Notes under the pieces: generated by a model
Databases searched by the model: none
What the model saw: only the letters and a program-made list of their open reading frames with translations
What the model was told of the DNA's origin: nothing
Shown here: piece after piece, positions 27,733-36,176 of the stretch
Position numbering within the stretch: the first letter of the stretch is position 1
Layout: the number at the start of each line of letters is the position of its first letter
Made by a program: the position numbers and the translations under genes
Assembly (NCBI GenBank): GCA_964510575.1
Contig: CAZECN010000008.1
Location: forward strand, 27,982-91,981
From: CALKYB01 sp964510575
Lineage (GTDB): Bacteria; Bdellovibrionota_C; UBA2361; SZUA-149; CALKYB01
Direction of reading: 5' to 3'
DNA length: 64,000 nucleotides

Positions 27733-28701
27733 ATGAGTAAAAAAACAGCGCTAGTTACAGGTGTAACAGGGCAGGATGGAAGTTATCTTGCGGAGCTTTT
27801 GCTTTCTAAAGGCTACCACGTAGTCGGTATGGTTCGTCGTTCCTCTGGGGAAAATTTCGAGAGAATCGAACATATCAAAGATGACATTGAGCTTAGACAG
27901 GGAGATCTCTTAGATCAGCTTTCGTTGATAAACTTGATGAAAGATATCAAGCCGGTGGAAGTTTATAACTTAGCAGCTCAGAGTTTTGTTCCTACAAGTT
28001 GGGAACAGCCTGTCCTTACCGGAGAGTTTACGGCGATGGGTGTGACTCGCATGCTCGAAGCAGTCAGGCTCGTTGATCGATCAATACGTTTTTACCAGGC
28101 CTCCAGCTCGGAAATGTTTGGTAAAGTTCTTGAAACTCCTCAGACTGAAAATACTCCGTTTTACCCACGCTCTCCATATGGAGTGGCTAAAGTTTATGGT
28201 CATTATATAACCATCAACTACAGAGAAAGTTATGACATGTTTGCCGTGTCAGGAATTTTATTCAACCACGAATCCCCAAGACGTGGACTTGAATTTGTTA
28301 CAAGAAAAGTGACTGATGGAGTTGCCAGAATTAAAACGGGCAAGAGCAAAGAGTTACGAATGGGTAATCTAGATGCTCAACGTGACTGGGGCTTTGCAGG
28401 TGACTACGTTAAAGCTATGTGGTTGATGCTCCAGCAAGATAAACCAGAGGATTATGTGATTTCAACAGGAGTCACTAAGTCAGTTGAAGATCTGGTAGAA
28501 GTAGCATTTAGTCATGCTGGTTTAAACTGGCGTGATTATATTGTTACTGATCAGCGTTTTGTTCGGCCAGCCGAAGTTGATTTACTTATTGGTGATCCTG
28601 CTAAAGCAAAGAAAGAACTTGGTTGGGAGCCGGAAGTTGACTTCGAGTCTCTAGTTAAAATGATGGTTGATGCGGATATTGAAAGACATAAGGCTGGGTA
28701 G
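27733..28701 (+). CDS. gmd: GDP-mannose 4,6-dehydratase
   Basis: This 322-residue extended SDR converts GDP-mannose to GDP-4-keto-6-deoxymannose. It has GVTGQDGSYLAELLL at 9-23, FYQASSSEMFGKV around 125, the catalytic Tyr and Lys in YPRSPYGVAKVYGHYI, and the GMD-specific stretch LFNHESPRRGLEFVTRKVT. It follows manC after a 137-nt gap with no obvious terminator and is 6 nt before the next reductase, so the three genes form one pathway. Confidence 0.95.
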   Translation: MSKKTALVTGVTGQDGSYLAELLLSKGYHVVGMVRRSSGENFERIEHIKDDIELRQGDLLDQLSLINLMKDIKPVEVYNLAAQSFVPTSWEQPVLTGEFTAMGVTRMLEAVRLVDRSIRFYQASSSEMFGKVLETPQTENTPFYPRSPYGVAKVYGHYITINYRESYDMFAVSGILFNHESPRRGLEFVTRKVTDGVARIKTGKSKELRMGNLDAQRDWGFAGDYVKAMWLMLQQDKPEDYVISTGVTKSVEDLVEVAFSHAGLNWRDYIVTDQRFVRPAEVDLLIGDPAKAKKELGWEPEVDFESLVKMMVDADIERHKAG

Positions 28702-28707
28702 TAAGAA

Positions 28708-29691
28708 ATGCGAGCGTTAATAACGGGTGGAACAGGTTTTGCGGGTAGGCATTTAGCGCATCACTTAGTTAAGTGTGGGGATGATGTAGCAGTAACCTCT
28801 AGGCCTTTGGCGGAAGGTCAAGACGAAGGAGATGATACTGCAGCTGCTGGAGTTGATCTGCCTGGTTCAGTCCAGTCCTTTCGGCTTGATGTAGTAGATA
28901 AGGGATCTGTTGAACAACTAATTCAGTTGGTTAGACCAGATGTGATTTATCATTTGGCTGCCGTGACCTTTGTGCCCGGAGCTGAAAAGGAACTACAAAA
29001 AGTCTTCGATATAAATACTTTTGGAACTCTCAATCTTCTTGATTCAGTAGAAAAGTTTAGCCCTCAAAGTAGAGTTTTGTTTGTTAGCTCTTCAGAAGTT
29101 TATGGTGAGCCCAGACCTGGAACCCTTCCTCTAAAAGAAAGCTCAGAATTGAGACCGATTAGCACCTATGGTGTGACAAAATCTACGGCGGATCTTTTAG
29201 CTGGTAAGTATGCTTTTCGTAATAACGTTAACGTTATTAGGGTTAGACCGTTCCCGCATCTTGGGCCTGGTCAGAATAGTTGCTTTGCAATTTCTAGCTT
29301 TGCTCGACAGCTTGCTGAGATCAAGCTCGGCAAAGCAGAGCCTGTGATAAGCGTAGGTAACTTAGAAGCTAAGCGAGATTATAGTGATGTTTCCGACATA
29401 GTGCGTGGTTATAGAGAGGCTGTTCTCAATGGAAAGCGTGGAGATGTTTATAATTTATGCTCAGGGCAGAGCATAGAAATTGGTGAATTGCTTCAACGCT
29501 TAATTGCAGTAGCCGAAGTTGAGGTCGAAGTTAAAGAAGATCCTGCCAGAATGCGACCTGTCGATATTACTGACATGTACGGCAGCCATGAAAAAGCTAC
29601 TCGAGATTTTGGCTGGAAGCCAAGGATTGAGCTTGATGGAACGCTGCACAGTCTGTTTGCTTTTTGGGTCGAACAACTCGGCAAGAAATAA
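28708..29691 (+). CDS. rmd: GDP-4-keto-6-deoxy-mannose reductase-like SDR (RMD type)
   Basis: This 327-residue NAD(P)-dependent SDR has GGTGFAGRHL at 7-16, PDVIYHLAAVTFV, SSSEVYGEP and TYGVTKSTAD. Coming directly after gmd, it most likely reduces GDP-4-keto-6-deoxymannose to GDP-D-rhamnose (RMD). A GDP-fucose synthase is less likely, because the fucose-synthase motifs are not evident. An inserted acidic stretch after the second strand (EGQDEGDDTAAAG) is longer than usual. It ends the cluster; a paired-hairpin element begins about 56 nt later. Confidence 0.78.
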   Translation: MRALITGGTGFAGRHLAHHLVKCGDDVAVTSRPLAEGQDEGDDTAAAGVDLPGSVQSFRLDVVDKGSVEQLIQLVRPDVIYHLAAVTFVPGAEKELQKVFDINTFGTLNLLDSVEKFSPQSRVLFVSSSEVYGEPRPGTLPLKESSELRPISTYGVTKSTADLLAGKYAFRNNVNVIRVRPFPHLGPGQNSCFAISSFARQLAEIKLGKAEPVISVGNLEAKRDYSDVSDIVRGYREAVLNGKRGDVYNLCSGQSIEIGELLQRLIAVAEVEVEVKEDPARMRPVDITDMYGSHEKATRDFGWKPRIELDGTLHSLFAFWVEQLGKK

Positions 29692-29747
29692 GCGCTCAAG
29701 GCGCTCCTTATCTTCGTTGCTCGGCAGGCTTCCTCACTGTGACCTGT

Positions 29748-29805
29748 ATACTGCGCTTCATTGAAATTTCGGTTTTGCTAGATTTAAGTAAGATAGGCGC
29801 AGTAT
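29748..29805 (-). repeat. repeat hairpin 2a (inverted unit)
   Basis: ATACTGCGC and GCGCAGTAT pair perfectly (9 bp) around a 40-nt loop that holds TTGAAATTTCGGTTTTGCTA. Read on the minus strand this gives the core AAAACCGAAATTTCAA next to the 3' arm. Confidence 0.7.
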
Positions 29806-29815
29806 TTATCTAATG

Positions 29816-29833
29816 GCCATGCTAACACATGGC
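29816..29833. repeat. small hairpin between the repeat units
   Basis: GCCATG and CATGGC form a perfect 6-bp stem with a 6-nt loop, in the same position as CAGTGC/GCACTG in copy 1 but unrelated in sequence. Confidence 0.6.
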
Positions 29834-29835
29834 GG

Positions 29836-29892
29836 ATATGCTCAACCTTTAAATGTCTCTAAAAGCCGAAATTTAAACTAGGTTGAGTATAT
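29836..29892 (+). repeat. repeat hairpin 2b (direct unit)
   Basis: ATATGCTCAACC pairs with GGTTGAGTATAT (12 bp, one G-T pair) around a 33-nt loop containing AAAAGCCGAAATTTAAACTA directly before the 3' arm. Confidence 0.75.
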
Positions 29893-30105
29893 AAAGTACA
29901 CGACTCGTTCGTCAGCCTTTGAGCGCCTCGATTAGAACCACGCTAGGCGCTTATTCAGCTTCGAAGGGCTTTTCCTTTCCTTTTTTTCTTATTCCAAAAG
30001 CGCTGGGTTCCAAACCTTCTATTAAACTAAGCTTTGAAAAATGGCCGGATTTAGGCCATACTGCTCTTGGTAATTTAGGTATATCTACTTGGAGAGTTTC
30101 TGACC

Positions 30106-31236
30106 TTGAAATCTTCGACCAAAAGAAAATCAGAAGAATTTGAATTTGCTGATCACTCACCAGAGTATAGTGAGCAAGCTTCTTTAGTAATTGAAAAACT
30201 AAAGGGAGAAGGGATATTTCCTTACGGTTCAGCCGAGAATAGAGATTTTGAGAAAAGGATGGAGCTGGCTTTGCTTCGCTCTTATCGCCAAGCATTGAGG
30301 GTTGACCCCAGCCAGTTTGAGTTTGGAAAGCTTTCGAAAGAGGGTCCGATTGCTGAAGAAACTGAAAAACTTATGGCCAGTCATTATGATGAACGGGCTG
30401 AGTTTTTCTGTAATTTCCTGGATCAATCCTTCATGGCTTATTCGATGGCCTACTACGGTTCTGAGCCAGATGTTATCGCAGCTAGTAAATCTTCTCTTGA
30501 AGAAGCTCAGACTAATAAGTTTGAACTATTCTGTAAGCGAGCCCAGCTAAAGGGGAATGAGAAAGTATTTAACCTTGGCTGTGGCTTTGGTTCGCTTGAG
30601 AAGTTCCTGCTGGCTAAATACCCTGAGATGACTATCACTGGAATTACTCCAAGTGCCGTTCAAGTAAAGTATTTAAAAGAGCAGATGAACAACCCCGATA
30701 GTGTTCTATCTTCAGGGCGGTTTGAACTGTTGGAAGGCAATTTTGCTTCCGTTTCTTCTGAATCCTTAGGAGAGGAATGCTATGACGCAGTTTTCTCTGT
30801 CGGGGTGATGGAGCACATTAAGAACGTGAAGTTAACTTTGGAGCGCATGGAAAAAATGCTCAAGCCTGGTGGAGTTAGTTTTCATCATCTAATAGCATCT
30901 TATCATGCAATCCCTCGTTTTTTAGACTCAGGTAAAACTAAAATCGATAAGTACTTCCCTGGTGGAAGAGTTTGGCCAGTAGCTGAATTGGAGTCTCATG
31001 ATGAACACCTAGAGCTTGAGAAAAGCTGGTACATTAATGGGCGAAACTATTGGAGAACTCTAGACGAGTGGCATAAAAGGTTTTGGCAGAATATTGATAA
31101 TATCGTTGGCCCTGAGTTTGGGGCGGACAGTGTTAAGCACTGGAACGATTATTTTTGCCTTTGTAAGATTGTTTTCTCGCCAATGAATGGGGAGATGGTG
31201 GGGAACGCCCATTATCTCTATAGAAAGACTGCTTAG
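30106..31236 (+). CDS. cyclopropane-fatty-acid-synthase-like SAM methyltransferase
   Basis: This 376-residue protein has a class I methyltransferase core starting around residue 145: VFNLGCGFGSLEKFLL (SAM loop), then ITGITPSAVQVKYLKEQM, as in the CFA/mycolic-acid methyltransferase family, and SVGVMEHIKN. The N-terminal 140 residues are helical, and the C-terminal part (HLELEKSWYINGRNYWRTLDEWHKRFW) is typical of CFA synthases. It probably methylates membrane lipid acyl chains. The start is a TTG at 30106 with GGAGAG nine bases upstream; no ATG is better placed. The end overlaps the convergent acyltransferase gene by 4 nt. Confidence 0.8.
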   Translation: MKSSTKRKSEEFEFADHSPEYSEQASLVIEKLKGEGIFPYGSAENRDFEKRMELALLRSYRQALRVDPSQFEFGKLSKEGPIAEETEKLMASHYDERAEFFCNFLDQSFMAYSMAYYGSEPDVIAASKSSLEEAQTNKFELFCKRAQLKGNEKVFNLGCGFGSLEKFLLAKYPEMTITGITPSAVQVKYLKEQMNNPDSVLSSGRFELLEGNFASVSSESLGEECYDAVFSVGVMEHIKNVKLTLERMEKMLKPGGVSFHHLIASYHAIPRFLDSGKTKIDKYFPGGRVWPVAELESHDEHLELEKSWYINGRNYWRTLDEWHKRFWQNIDNIVGPEFGADSVKHWNDYFCLCKIVFSPMNGEMVGNAHYLYRKTA

Positions 31237-32156
31237 TAAAAAGTTTCAGGATCCCCTTCAGGCCTGGTTTTCCAGCGCCTATGCAGCCAGAACCACGCTT
31301 CGGGGCGTTTTAAAATCTGCTCTTCAAAAGCCTTATGCATGTGGGCAGTGCATTTCGCTATTTTTTCGTCCGTTGAGCCTTCCTCTTCACTGGGGTGAGG
31401 AATTTCTTTAAGAGTAACATCAAAAGTGCCTGGTCCTGTAGAAACAGGCGCCCCAAACATTATGGGTGAGCCAGTACGAAGAGCAGTCAGGGCAATAGTC
31501 TTTGAAGTTGCGGCAGGAACTCCAAAGAAGTCGACAAAGACAGCGTGGTTTCTTTTAACGTTTTGGTCACAAAGAATTACGACGTCTTCTTTGTTTTTTA
31601 GCCTTTTCGATATTTCTTTAAAGCCACCGGCTCGGTCAAAGATTTTATTTCCAAAACGCTCCCTGCAGCCTCTCCACCAAGAATCAAACCTAGGAAGGTT
31701 AGAGCCTCTGGCTAGAATTGAGACAGGTCCATAGTTAAGAGCATGAACCTGTATAAAATATTCAAAAGAGTCGAAGTGAATGGTCGTAATAAGTGCTCCT
31801 TTATCACTAAACCTTTTTCTAAGTTCTTCGAGCTGAACTTTTACTTTTGAGTAGTCACAGATTTCAGCTGCTTTCTCAGGGCTAAGACTAGCTATTCTAG
31901 CAAAACCCATGATGTTTTCAGCTAAAACTTCTTTGGATTTTATAAAAATTTCTTCACGCTCAGCTAAAGGCTTCTCAGGAAAAACAATATCCAAGTTTTT
32001 TAGAGCAACTGTTTTGAAGCGAGGTCGGAGCAGAAAGATAATCGAGACATAAACTCTAGCAACTTTAGCACTGAGCCCTTCTGGTAAAGCTGCAAGAGGC
32101 CAGACTAAACTCTTACCAATAAATAGTGCTAAATAGTCTGCGATTAAGATGAGCAT
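31233..32156 (-). CDS. LpxL/HtrB-like lysophospholipid or lipid A acyltransferase
   Basis: This 307-residue member of the late-acyltransferase family has the catalytic His127-x4-Glu132 (IHFDSFE), preceded by a hydrophobic, amphipathic N-terminus. The typical stretch ILCDQNVKRNHAVFVDFFGVPAATSK lies around 190-215. These inner-membrane enzymes add a secondary acyl chain to Kdo2-lipid IVA or a related lipid. The context of Lpt genes fits lipid A, but distant members acylate other glycolipids, so the acceptor is left open. It is convergent with the methyltransferase; an independent promoter is expected in the 356-nt region upstream. Confidence 0.82.
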   Translation of the reverse strand: MLILIADYLALFIGKSLVWPLAALPEGLSAKVARVYVSIIFLLRPRFKTVALKNLDIVFPEKPLAEREEIFIKSKEVLAENIMGFARIASLSPEKAAEICDYSKVKVQLEELRKRFSDKGALITTIHFDSFEYFIQVHALNYGPVSILARGSNLPRFDSWWRGCRERFGNKIFDRAGGFKEISKRLKNKEDVVILCDQNVKRNHAVFVDFFGVPAATSKTIALTALRTGSPIMFGAPVSTGPGTFDVTLKEIPHPSEEEGSTDEKIAKCTAHMHKAFEEQILKRPEAWFWLHRRWKTRPEGDPETFY

Positions 32157-32512
32157 AAAAATTATTCTTTCTAGGTAAATTGGGAGTAGTGCTGCAGCTG
32201 AGTGTAGAAAAGGTCTAGGAATAGCTCAATGCCTGTTTAAAATTTGAAATGGAGATTTACTTGAAATACGGAGGTAGGGCTCTTTAAAGCCTGAACACGT
32301 AGTTTCTAGTACAGACTATTGACTAGCTTGCTATTTGCGACTAATATACTCGGTATTAGGCCGCTTGGCGTAACATAATCTATGGGTAGACTGTATTTTT
32401 TGTAAGGTTTTCAGTCCTTTAGTTGATTTTGATTATTGGACAGGTCGTTTGGCAGCTTCTGCCAAACGACTTGTCCGAGTCGAAAATCTTCCATAACTAT
32501 AGGAACAACTAG
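32157..32512. other. intergenic region with a long hairpin
   Basis: This 356-nt divergent region separates the acyltransferase from the 105-residue orphan and must hold both promoters. The main visible structure is the 18-bp hairpin at 32438-32476. A short palindrome, CTAATA/TATTAG, lies around 32339-32357. I see no further gene. Confidence 0.5.
32438..32476 (+). promoter_or_regulatory. 18-bp hairpin in the leader of the 105-aa gene
   Basis: The left arm (32438-32455, GGACAGGTCGTTTGGCAG) pairs over 18 positions with 32459-32476, with one G-T pair and a 3-nt loop. No T-run follows, so it is not a standard terminator on the + strand. It ends 36 nt before the ATG at 32513 and could be a leader structure or an operator. 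Confidence 0.5.
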
Positions 32513-32830
32513 ATGATCATAGAGATCAAAACCCTAGGCCAATCTTCTAAATTTTTCTCGATTGAAGCAGGGAAATTCGACACTTGGTTTGAGCAAAACA
32601 GTTCTCAGATTGGAACTTCCACTCTGAGGGTCTCGATTAGCGCCGGAGAAGTGGTTATATTCTGTAGGGTACCAACTGTTCAGACCTATATAATGGACAG
32701 CTTGCGCTTATTTATCACCAGTGAGTCTTCAGAGGAATCGGCTAAAAAAAGTGGACCCCTAACTGATGATGAAACAGCTGTGCTCACAAAACATCAGTTC
32801 AGTTTCAAGAGCTGTGAAATGAATAATTGA
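32513..32830 (+). CDS. hypothetical protein, 105 aa
   Basis: I do not recognise this protein. It is small, soluble and mixed alpha/beta: strands around 2-20 and 36-53 (STLRVSISAGEVVIFCRV), a helix around 56-66 and a polar Ser/Glu/Lys stretch (68-80). It has no signal peptide or membrane segment. The ATG at 32513 has AGGA eight bases upstream. It has a long hairpin in its leader and an intrinsic terminator right after its stop, so it is its own transcription unit. It is probably expressed; function unknown. Confidence 0.6.
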   Translation: MIIEIKTLGQSSKFFSIEAGKFDTWFEQNSSQIGTSTLRVSISAGEVVIFCRVPTVQTYIMDSLRLFITSESSEESAKKSGPLTDDETAVLTKHQFSFKSCEMNN

Positions 32831-32837
32831 TTCCAAT

Positions 32838-32882
32838 CCAAAAGGGTGTAGTTGTTGCGCCCTTTTGGTGTTTTGTTTTTCT
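32838..32882 (+). terminator. intrinsic terminator after the 105-aa gene
   Basis: CCAAAAGGG pairs with CCCTTTTGG (9 bp, 13-nt loop) and is followed by TGTTTTGTTTTT, beginning 8 nt after the stop at 32830. Confidence 0.85.
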
Positions 32883-32917
32883 TAAGGTGTTTAAGAAAAT
32901 ACAGTCGCTCCCTTTTT

Positions 32918-33757
32918 TTAATAAAGAGCTAAATTATCAATTAACCGAATCCCAGCAATTTCAGCAGCTACAAAGAATCTTAGTTTTTTCGACTGAGCTC
33001 CTACTTCTCTTAAAGTTAACTCGTCCAACGCTTTTGCGTATTCAACTTTAAGTTCTGTGTCCTTGAGGTGTTCTCTAAACTTAGCTTTAAGTTCAACGGC
33101 CTCAACCTTATTCTCTAGAAATTCTTTTTTAACATCGGCAAGAGCTTTGTAAATCAAAGAAGCAGTTTCTTGCTGCTCAGAGCTTAGTCTTGAATTTCTT
33201 GAGCTAAGAGCAAGCCCACTATTTTCTCTAATCAAAGGCGAGCGAACAATATTAATTCCAAAGTGAAGCTCCTTGTTTAGTTGCTCAATAACTTTTACTT
33301 GCTGAAAGTCCTTTTCACCAAAGACAGCAAAGTTGGGTTCAAAAAGATTGAATAGAATTGAAACAACAGTGGCTACTCCATCGAAATGGCCCGGTCGACC
33401 AGCTCCACAAAGGCCTTCAGCCATGTCACCAGCTTTTACCGTCGTGCTTATCTCTTCTGGATATATTTCTGTTAGAGAGGGAGAAAAAACCAACCCAACG
33501 CCAGCCTTCTTGGCTAGCTCCAAGTCTTTAGCCCGAGTGTTTGGATAGTTCGCTAGGTCTTCTTTATTGTTAAATTGAAGAGGATTGACGAAAATGCTCA
33601 TGGCGACAATGTCAGCCAGAGGCTTGGCGGTTTCAACCAAACTAAGGTGTCCTTGATGCAAAGCCCCCATAGTTGGAACAAGTGCTAGAGTATTTTGATC
33701 GGAGCGGAGCTTTGAAAGATCTGCTCTGAGTTCAGCAAGGGTCTCGACAACTTGCAC
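32918..33757 (-). CDS. panC: pantothenate synthetase
   Basis: This 279-residue enzyme joins pantoate and beta-alanine with ATP to give pantothenate, a precursor of coenzyme A. Motifs are intact: LVPTMGALHQGHLSLV with His 34 and His 37, SIFVNPLQF, GRPGHFDGVATVV and FGEKDFQQV. The start is a GTG overlapping the lptG stop by one base (TAGTG), implying translational coupling in an lptF-lptG-panC operon. panB is not in this window. The DUF2520 gene at 4121 has distant ketopantoate-reductase-like features, but no link is shown. Confidence 0.95.
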   Translation of the reverse strand: MQVVETLAELRADLSKLRSDQNTLALVPTMGALHQGHLSLVETAKPLADIVAMSIFVNPLQFNNKEDLANYPNTRAKDLELAKKAGVGLVFSPSLTEIYPEEISTTVKAGDMAEGLCGAGRPGHFDGVATVVSILFNLFEPNFAVFGEKDFQQVKVIEQLNKELHFGINIVRSPLIRENSGLALSSRNSRLSSEQQETASLIYKALADVKKEFLENKVEAVELKAKFREHLKDTELKVEYAKALDELTLREVGAQSKKLRFFVAAEIAGIRLIDNLALY

Positions 33758-34848
33758 TAGTCGTACTCCGAACCAAATAGAAAGAATAGACCAATCAGTG
33801 TGTAGATAATATTAGCCGTCCAAGCGCTAATTGTAACTGGAAGAATACCGGCAGCGCCCAGGGAGCAGCTAAAGGCGTGGAGCACGTGGTAGCCAAATCC
33901 AAGACCTAAGCCGGCTATTAGGCTCGCAGTCATAGTTCCCGAGCGCGCAGGAAACAAAGCGAAAGGAAAAGCTGTAAGCACTACAATGAGGTTCACTAGA
34001 GGGAAAGAAAGCTTGGAGGCTAGGTCAACCTTTTGTGGGGTTACAGGTATACCTTCAGATTCCAGTTTCTCAGTGTATTCAGACAATTCAAGAAAACTCA
34101 TCGCCTCAGGTCTTCTCTTGTAATTGTAAAAGTCTTCCGGGAGCTCGCCAATAACCAAAGGAGCCCTTTTTAGAAAACTTTGTTCAACCGCTCCAGAGGT
34201 AGGAATGGTTCTTTCAATTATATCTTCCATCACCCAACCAATTTCTGGCCGACCCCAAGAAGCTTGTTTAGCTTCAGTGAGTCGAGTGAGGTCAAAACTT
34301 TCATTTACTTCCAGAATTGCCAAGTCTCGCAGAATAGCAAAGCGGGAGTCGTAATAGTCTACCTTGAAAAATCTATTGTCGTTTCTAAACCAGAAGTTAC
34401 TTCTACTGTAGGCACCAGTTTCAGCTTTCTTTCTAATATCAAGATAGTAAAGTTGTTGCAGGCGGTCGCTTGACCAGGGTACAATTGTTTCTCCGCCCAG
34501 GAAGACCCCTAGCCAAATAATAGTGCCTCCTACCAAGAGGGGTTTGATGATACTGAACATGCTTGCCCCGCAGGCCCTCATAGCAGTTACTTCTGATAGC
34601 TGGGTTAATTTTCCTACAGAGAGCAAAACCGCAATTAAAACTGCAACTGGTGACATTACCTGCAAGATAAAGGGAATTTTGTAGAGCATATAGCTGATAA
34701 CTTGCAGTATAGTCGCGCCTTCTTTGATGAAATTGTCTACCCTTTCAAAGAATTCAAAAACTATGAAAACCGCAGAAAAAATAAGGAGACACACGACAAA
34801 CACGTTGAAGAACTGCCTGAAGATATATTTCTCTAAAGTGTTAAACAT
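33757..34848 (-). CDS. lptG: LPS export permease LptG (YjgP/YjgQ family)
   Basis: This 363-residue inner-membrane protein has three N-terminal transmembrane helices (about 15-35, 55-80, 95-115), a periplasmic beta-jellyroll (about 130-265) and three C-terminal helices, the LptF/LptG topology. LSVGKLTQLSEVTAMRACGAS is the conserved cytoplasmic coupling loop that contacts the ATPase LptB. The frame extends to 34893, but the ATG at 34848 (MFNTLEKYIFRQF) aligns with family N-termini and overlaps lptF by 8 nt. With LptF it extracts lipopolysaccharide from the inner membrane. Confidence 0.9.
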   Translation of the reverse strand: MFNTLEKYIFRQFFNVFVVCLLIFSAVFIVFEFFERVDNFIKEGATILQVISYMLYKIPFILQVMSPVAVLIAVLLSVGKLTQLSEVTAMRACGASMFSIIKPLLVGGTIIWLGVFLGGETIVPWSSDRLQQLYYLDIRKKAETGAYSRSNFWFRNDNRFFKVDYYDSRFAILRDLAILEVNESFDLTRLTEAKQASWGRPEIGWVMEDIIERTIPTSGAVEQSFLKRAPLVIGELPEDFYNYKRRPEAMSFLELSEYTEKLESEGIPVTPQKVDLASKLSFPLVNLIVVLTAFPFALFPARSGTMTASLIAGLGLGFGYHVLHAFSCSLGAAGILPVTISAWTANIIYTLIGLFFLFGSEYD

Positions 34849-36064
34849 TAAATCGCCTTTGGATCGCGCTTGGAATGTTAGAGATTTTCTCAAAAGCTGT
34901 CCCGAGAGCCTGACCTACTGTAAGCCATTTTTCTGAGCCGATTTGTTTAAATAACCAAGCAGCTAAGGCAAAAAACAAAAGGTTAGGAACCCACATGGCA
35001 AGCCAGGCAGGGGCGATAGATTCATTGCCCAGGGCGGTTCCTAGTGCAAGTCCCAAATAGTAAAGAATAATAGCAAGCACCCCTACAATTATTGTAGCTG
35101 ACATGCCCCAAGAAAAATCTCCTCGACTAGGTTGGATTCCTAGACACATAGCGACCAGAGCCACAGCAATACAAGCAACCGGCAAAGCGATTCTTCGGTG
35201 CCACTCAACTTTATAGCGAGCAAGCTGTTTGAGTTCTTCCGAGCCCAGCATGTCTTGTTTAGATTTAAGTTCTTTGAGGTTTGCGCTTAGCTCCGGCATG
35301 GTTAACTCCGAAGATACTTTACCGTCTCGGGTTTTTTCCCCTCCAGTAAGCTCATCGGTGGATAGGTTAACGTTTTCTATATCAAAGCTGGTCACGTTAA
35401 AATTTTGACCTCCGCCCTCAAAAACTTTTCCCTGGTAGAGACGAAGGCTTAGCCTTCTGTTTGAGCTGTCACTAATCAGTAGGCCAGAACGAGCTACTGA
35501 GTACTTGGGTTGATCTGGTTTTAAACTGTCTGAGATCAATATTTTTTCAAGCACTGCCCCGTCATCTTCAATATTTTCTGCATAAACAGTCAGCGGGCCA
35601 AAGCTATTGAATACTCCTGGTAGTAGGCCTGACCTAGCCTGCATCGTGGCCAATTGAAAAAGTCCGGTGCCCAGACGATGATTAGCCTTAGGTGTAACAA
35701 AGAAGGTCATCAAGAGAGTGAGCAACATTATTAAGGTCGAGAATAGGATTATTGGCCTCACCAGCTGTCCGAGACTCAGTCCACTGGCTCGTACCACGAC
35801 GATTTCACTATCACTACTGAGCCTGCCGAAGGCTATTACAACCCCTAGAAGGGTGGACATTGGTAGCGCCACCTCAAGAAACCTTGGAATGACGCAGGAA
35901 AATAAAGTTAGGATTTCAACGAAGGGAGCGTTTTTGCTGACGATTAGTTCAACAAGTTTCAGAACTCGAAACAAAAAAAGAATCCCGGTGAAAACCACCA
36001 AGGAGATTAGGAAAGGAAAAAGAGTTTCCTTAAAGATATATTTAAAAAGTACCTGCCTTCCCAT
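34841..36064 (-). CDS. lptF: LPS export permease LptF (YjgP/YjgQ family)
   Basis: This 407-residue paralogue of the next gene has the same plan: helices at about 12-35, 55-80 and 95-120, a periplasmic domain at about 130-290, and helices from about 295 to 385. The coupling loop reads GVVIAFGRLSSDSEIVVVRASGLS. The first gene of this pair is normally LptF. The C-terminal tail (QALGTAFEKISNIPSAIQRR) is longer than in many homologues. It heads the lptF-lptG-panC operon. An LptB ATPase and LptC/LptA are not identified in the window. Confidence 0.88.
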   Translation of the reverse strand: MGRQVLFKYIFKETLFPFLISLVVFTGILFLFRVLKLVELIVSKNAPFVEILTLFSCVIPRFLEVALPMSTLLGVVIAFGRLSSDSEIVVVRASGLSLGQLVRPIILFSTLIMLLTLLMTFFVTPKANHRLGTGLFQLATMQARSGLLPGVFNSFGPLTVYAENIEDDGAVLEKILISDSLKPDQPKYSVARSGLLISDSSNRRLSLRLYQGKVFEGGGQNFNVTSFDIENVNLSTDELTGGEKTRDGKVSSELTMPELSANLKELKSKQDMLGSEELKQLARYKVEWHRRIALPVACIAVALVAMCLGIQPSRGDFSWGMSATIIVGVLAIILYYLGLALGTALGNESIAPAWLAMWVPNLLFFALAAWLFKQIGSEKWLTVGQALGTAFEKISNIPSAIQRRFNV

Positions 36065-36176
36065 AGCTATGCCGCTCCGCTTAGGCGTGAGCCTAGCACA
36101 ATATCATAGAGAACGCCCTGAAAAGGCGGCACGAAATAAATGAAAAATGAAAAAGGAGTGAAAAAAGCCCGACAGA

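Larger units (their letters stand above)
29700..29927. repeat. paired-hairpin element, copy 2 (inverted doublet)
   Basis: The architecture is the same as at 5029-5286: an inverted unit (29748-29805), a small perfect hairpin (29816-29833), a direct unit (29836-29892), and a 7-nt outer inverted repeat GGCGCTC (29700-29706) and GAGCGCC (29921-29927). Arm sequences differ from copy 1, while pairing and the loop cores are kept. It is followed by further pairing (AGCGCC/GGCGCT, AGCCTT/AAGGGCT) and a T-rich tract up to 29988. Nothing coding is seen in the 414-nt gap. Confidence 0.7.

Noticed and set aside
29493..29764. Short frames at the 3' end of the RMD-like gene
   Set aside because: They overlap the conserved reductase in other frames and run into the hairpin element; no ribosome site.
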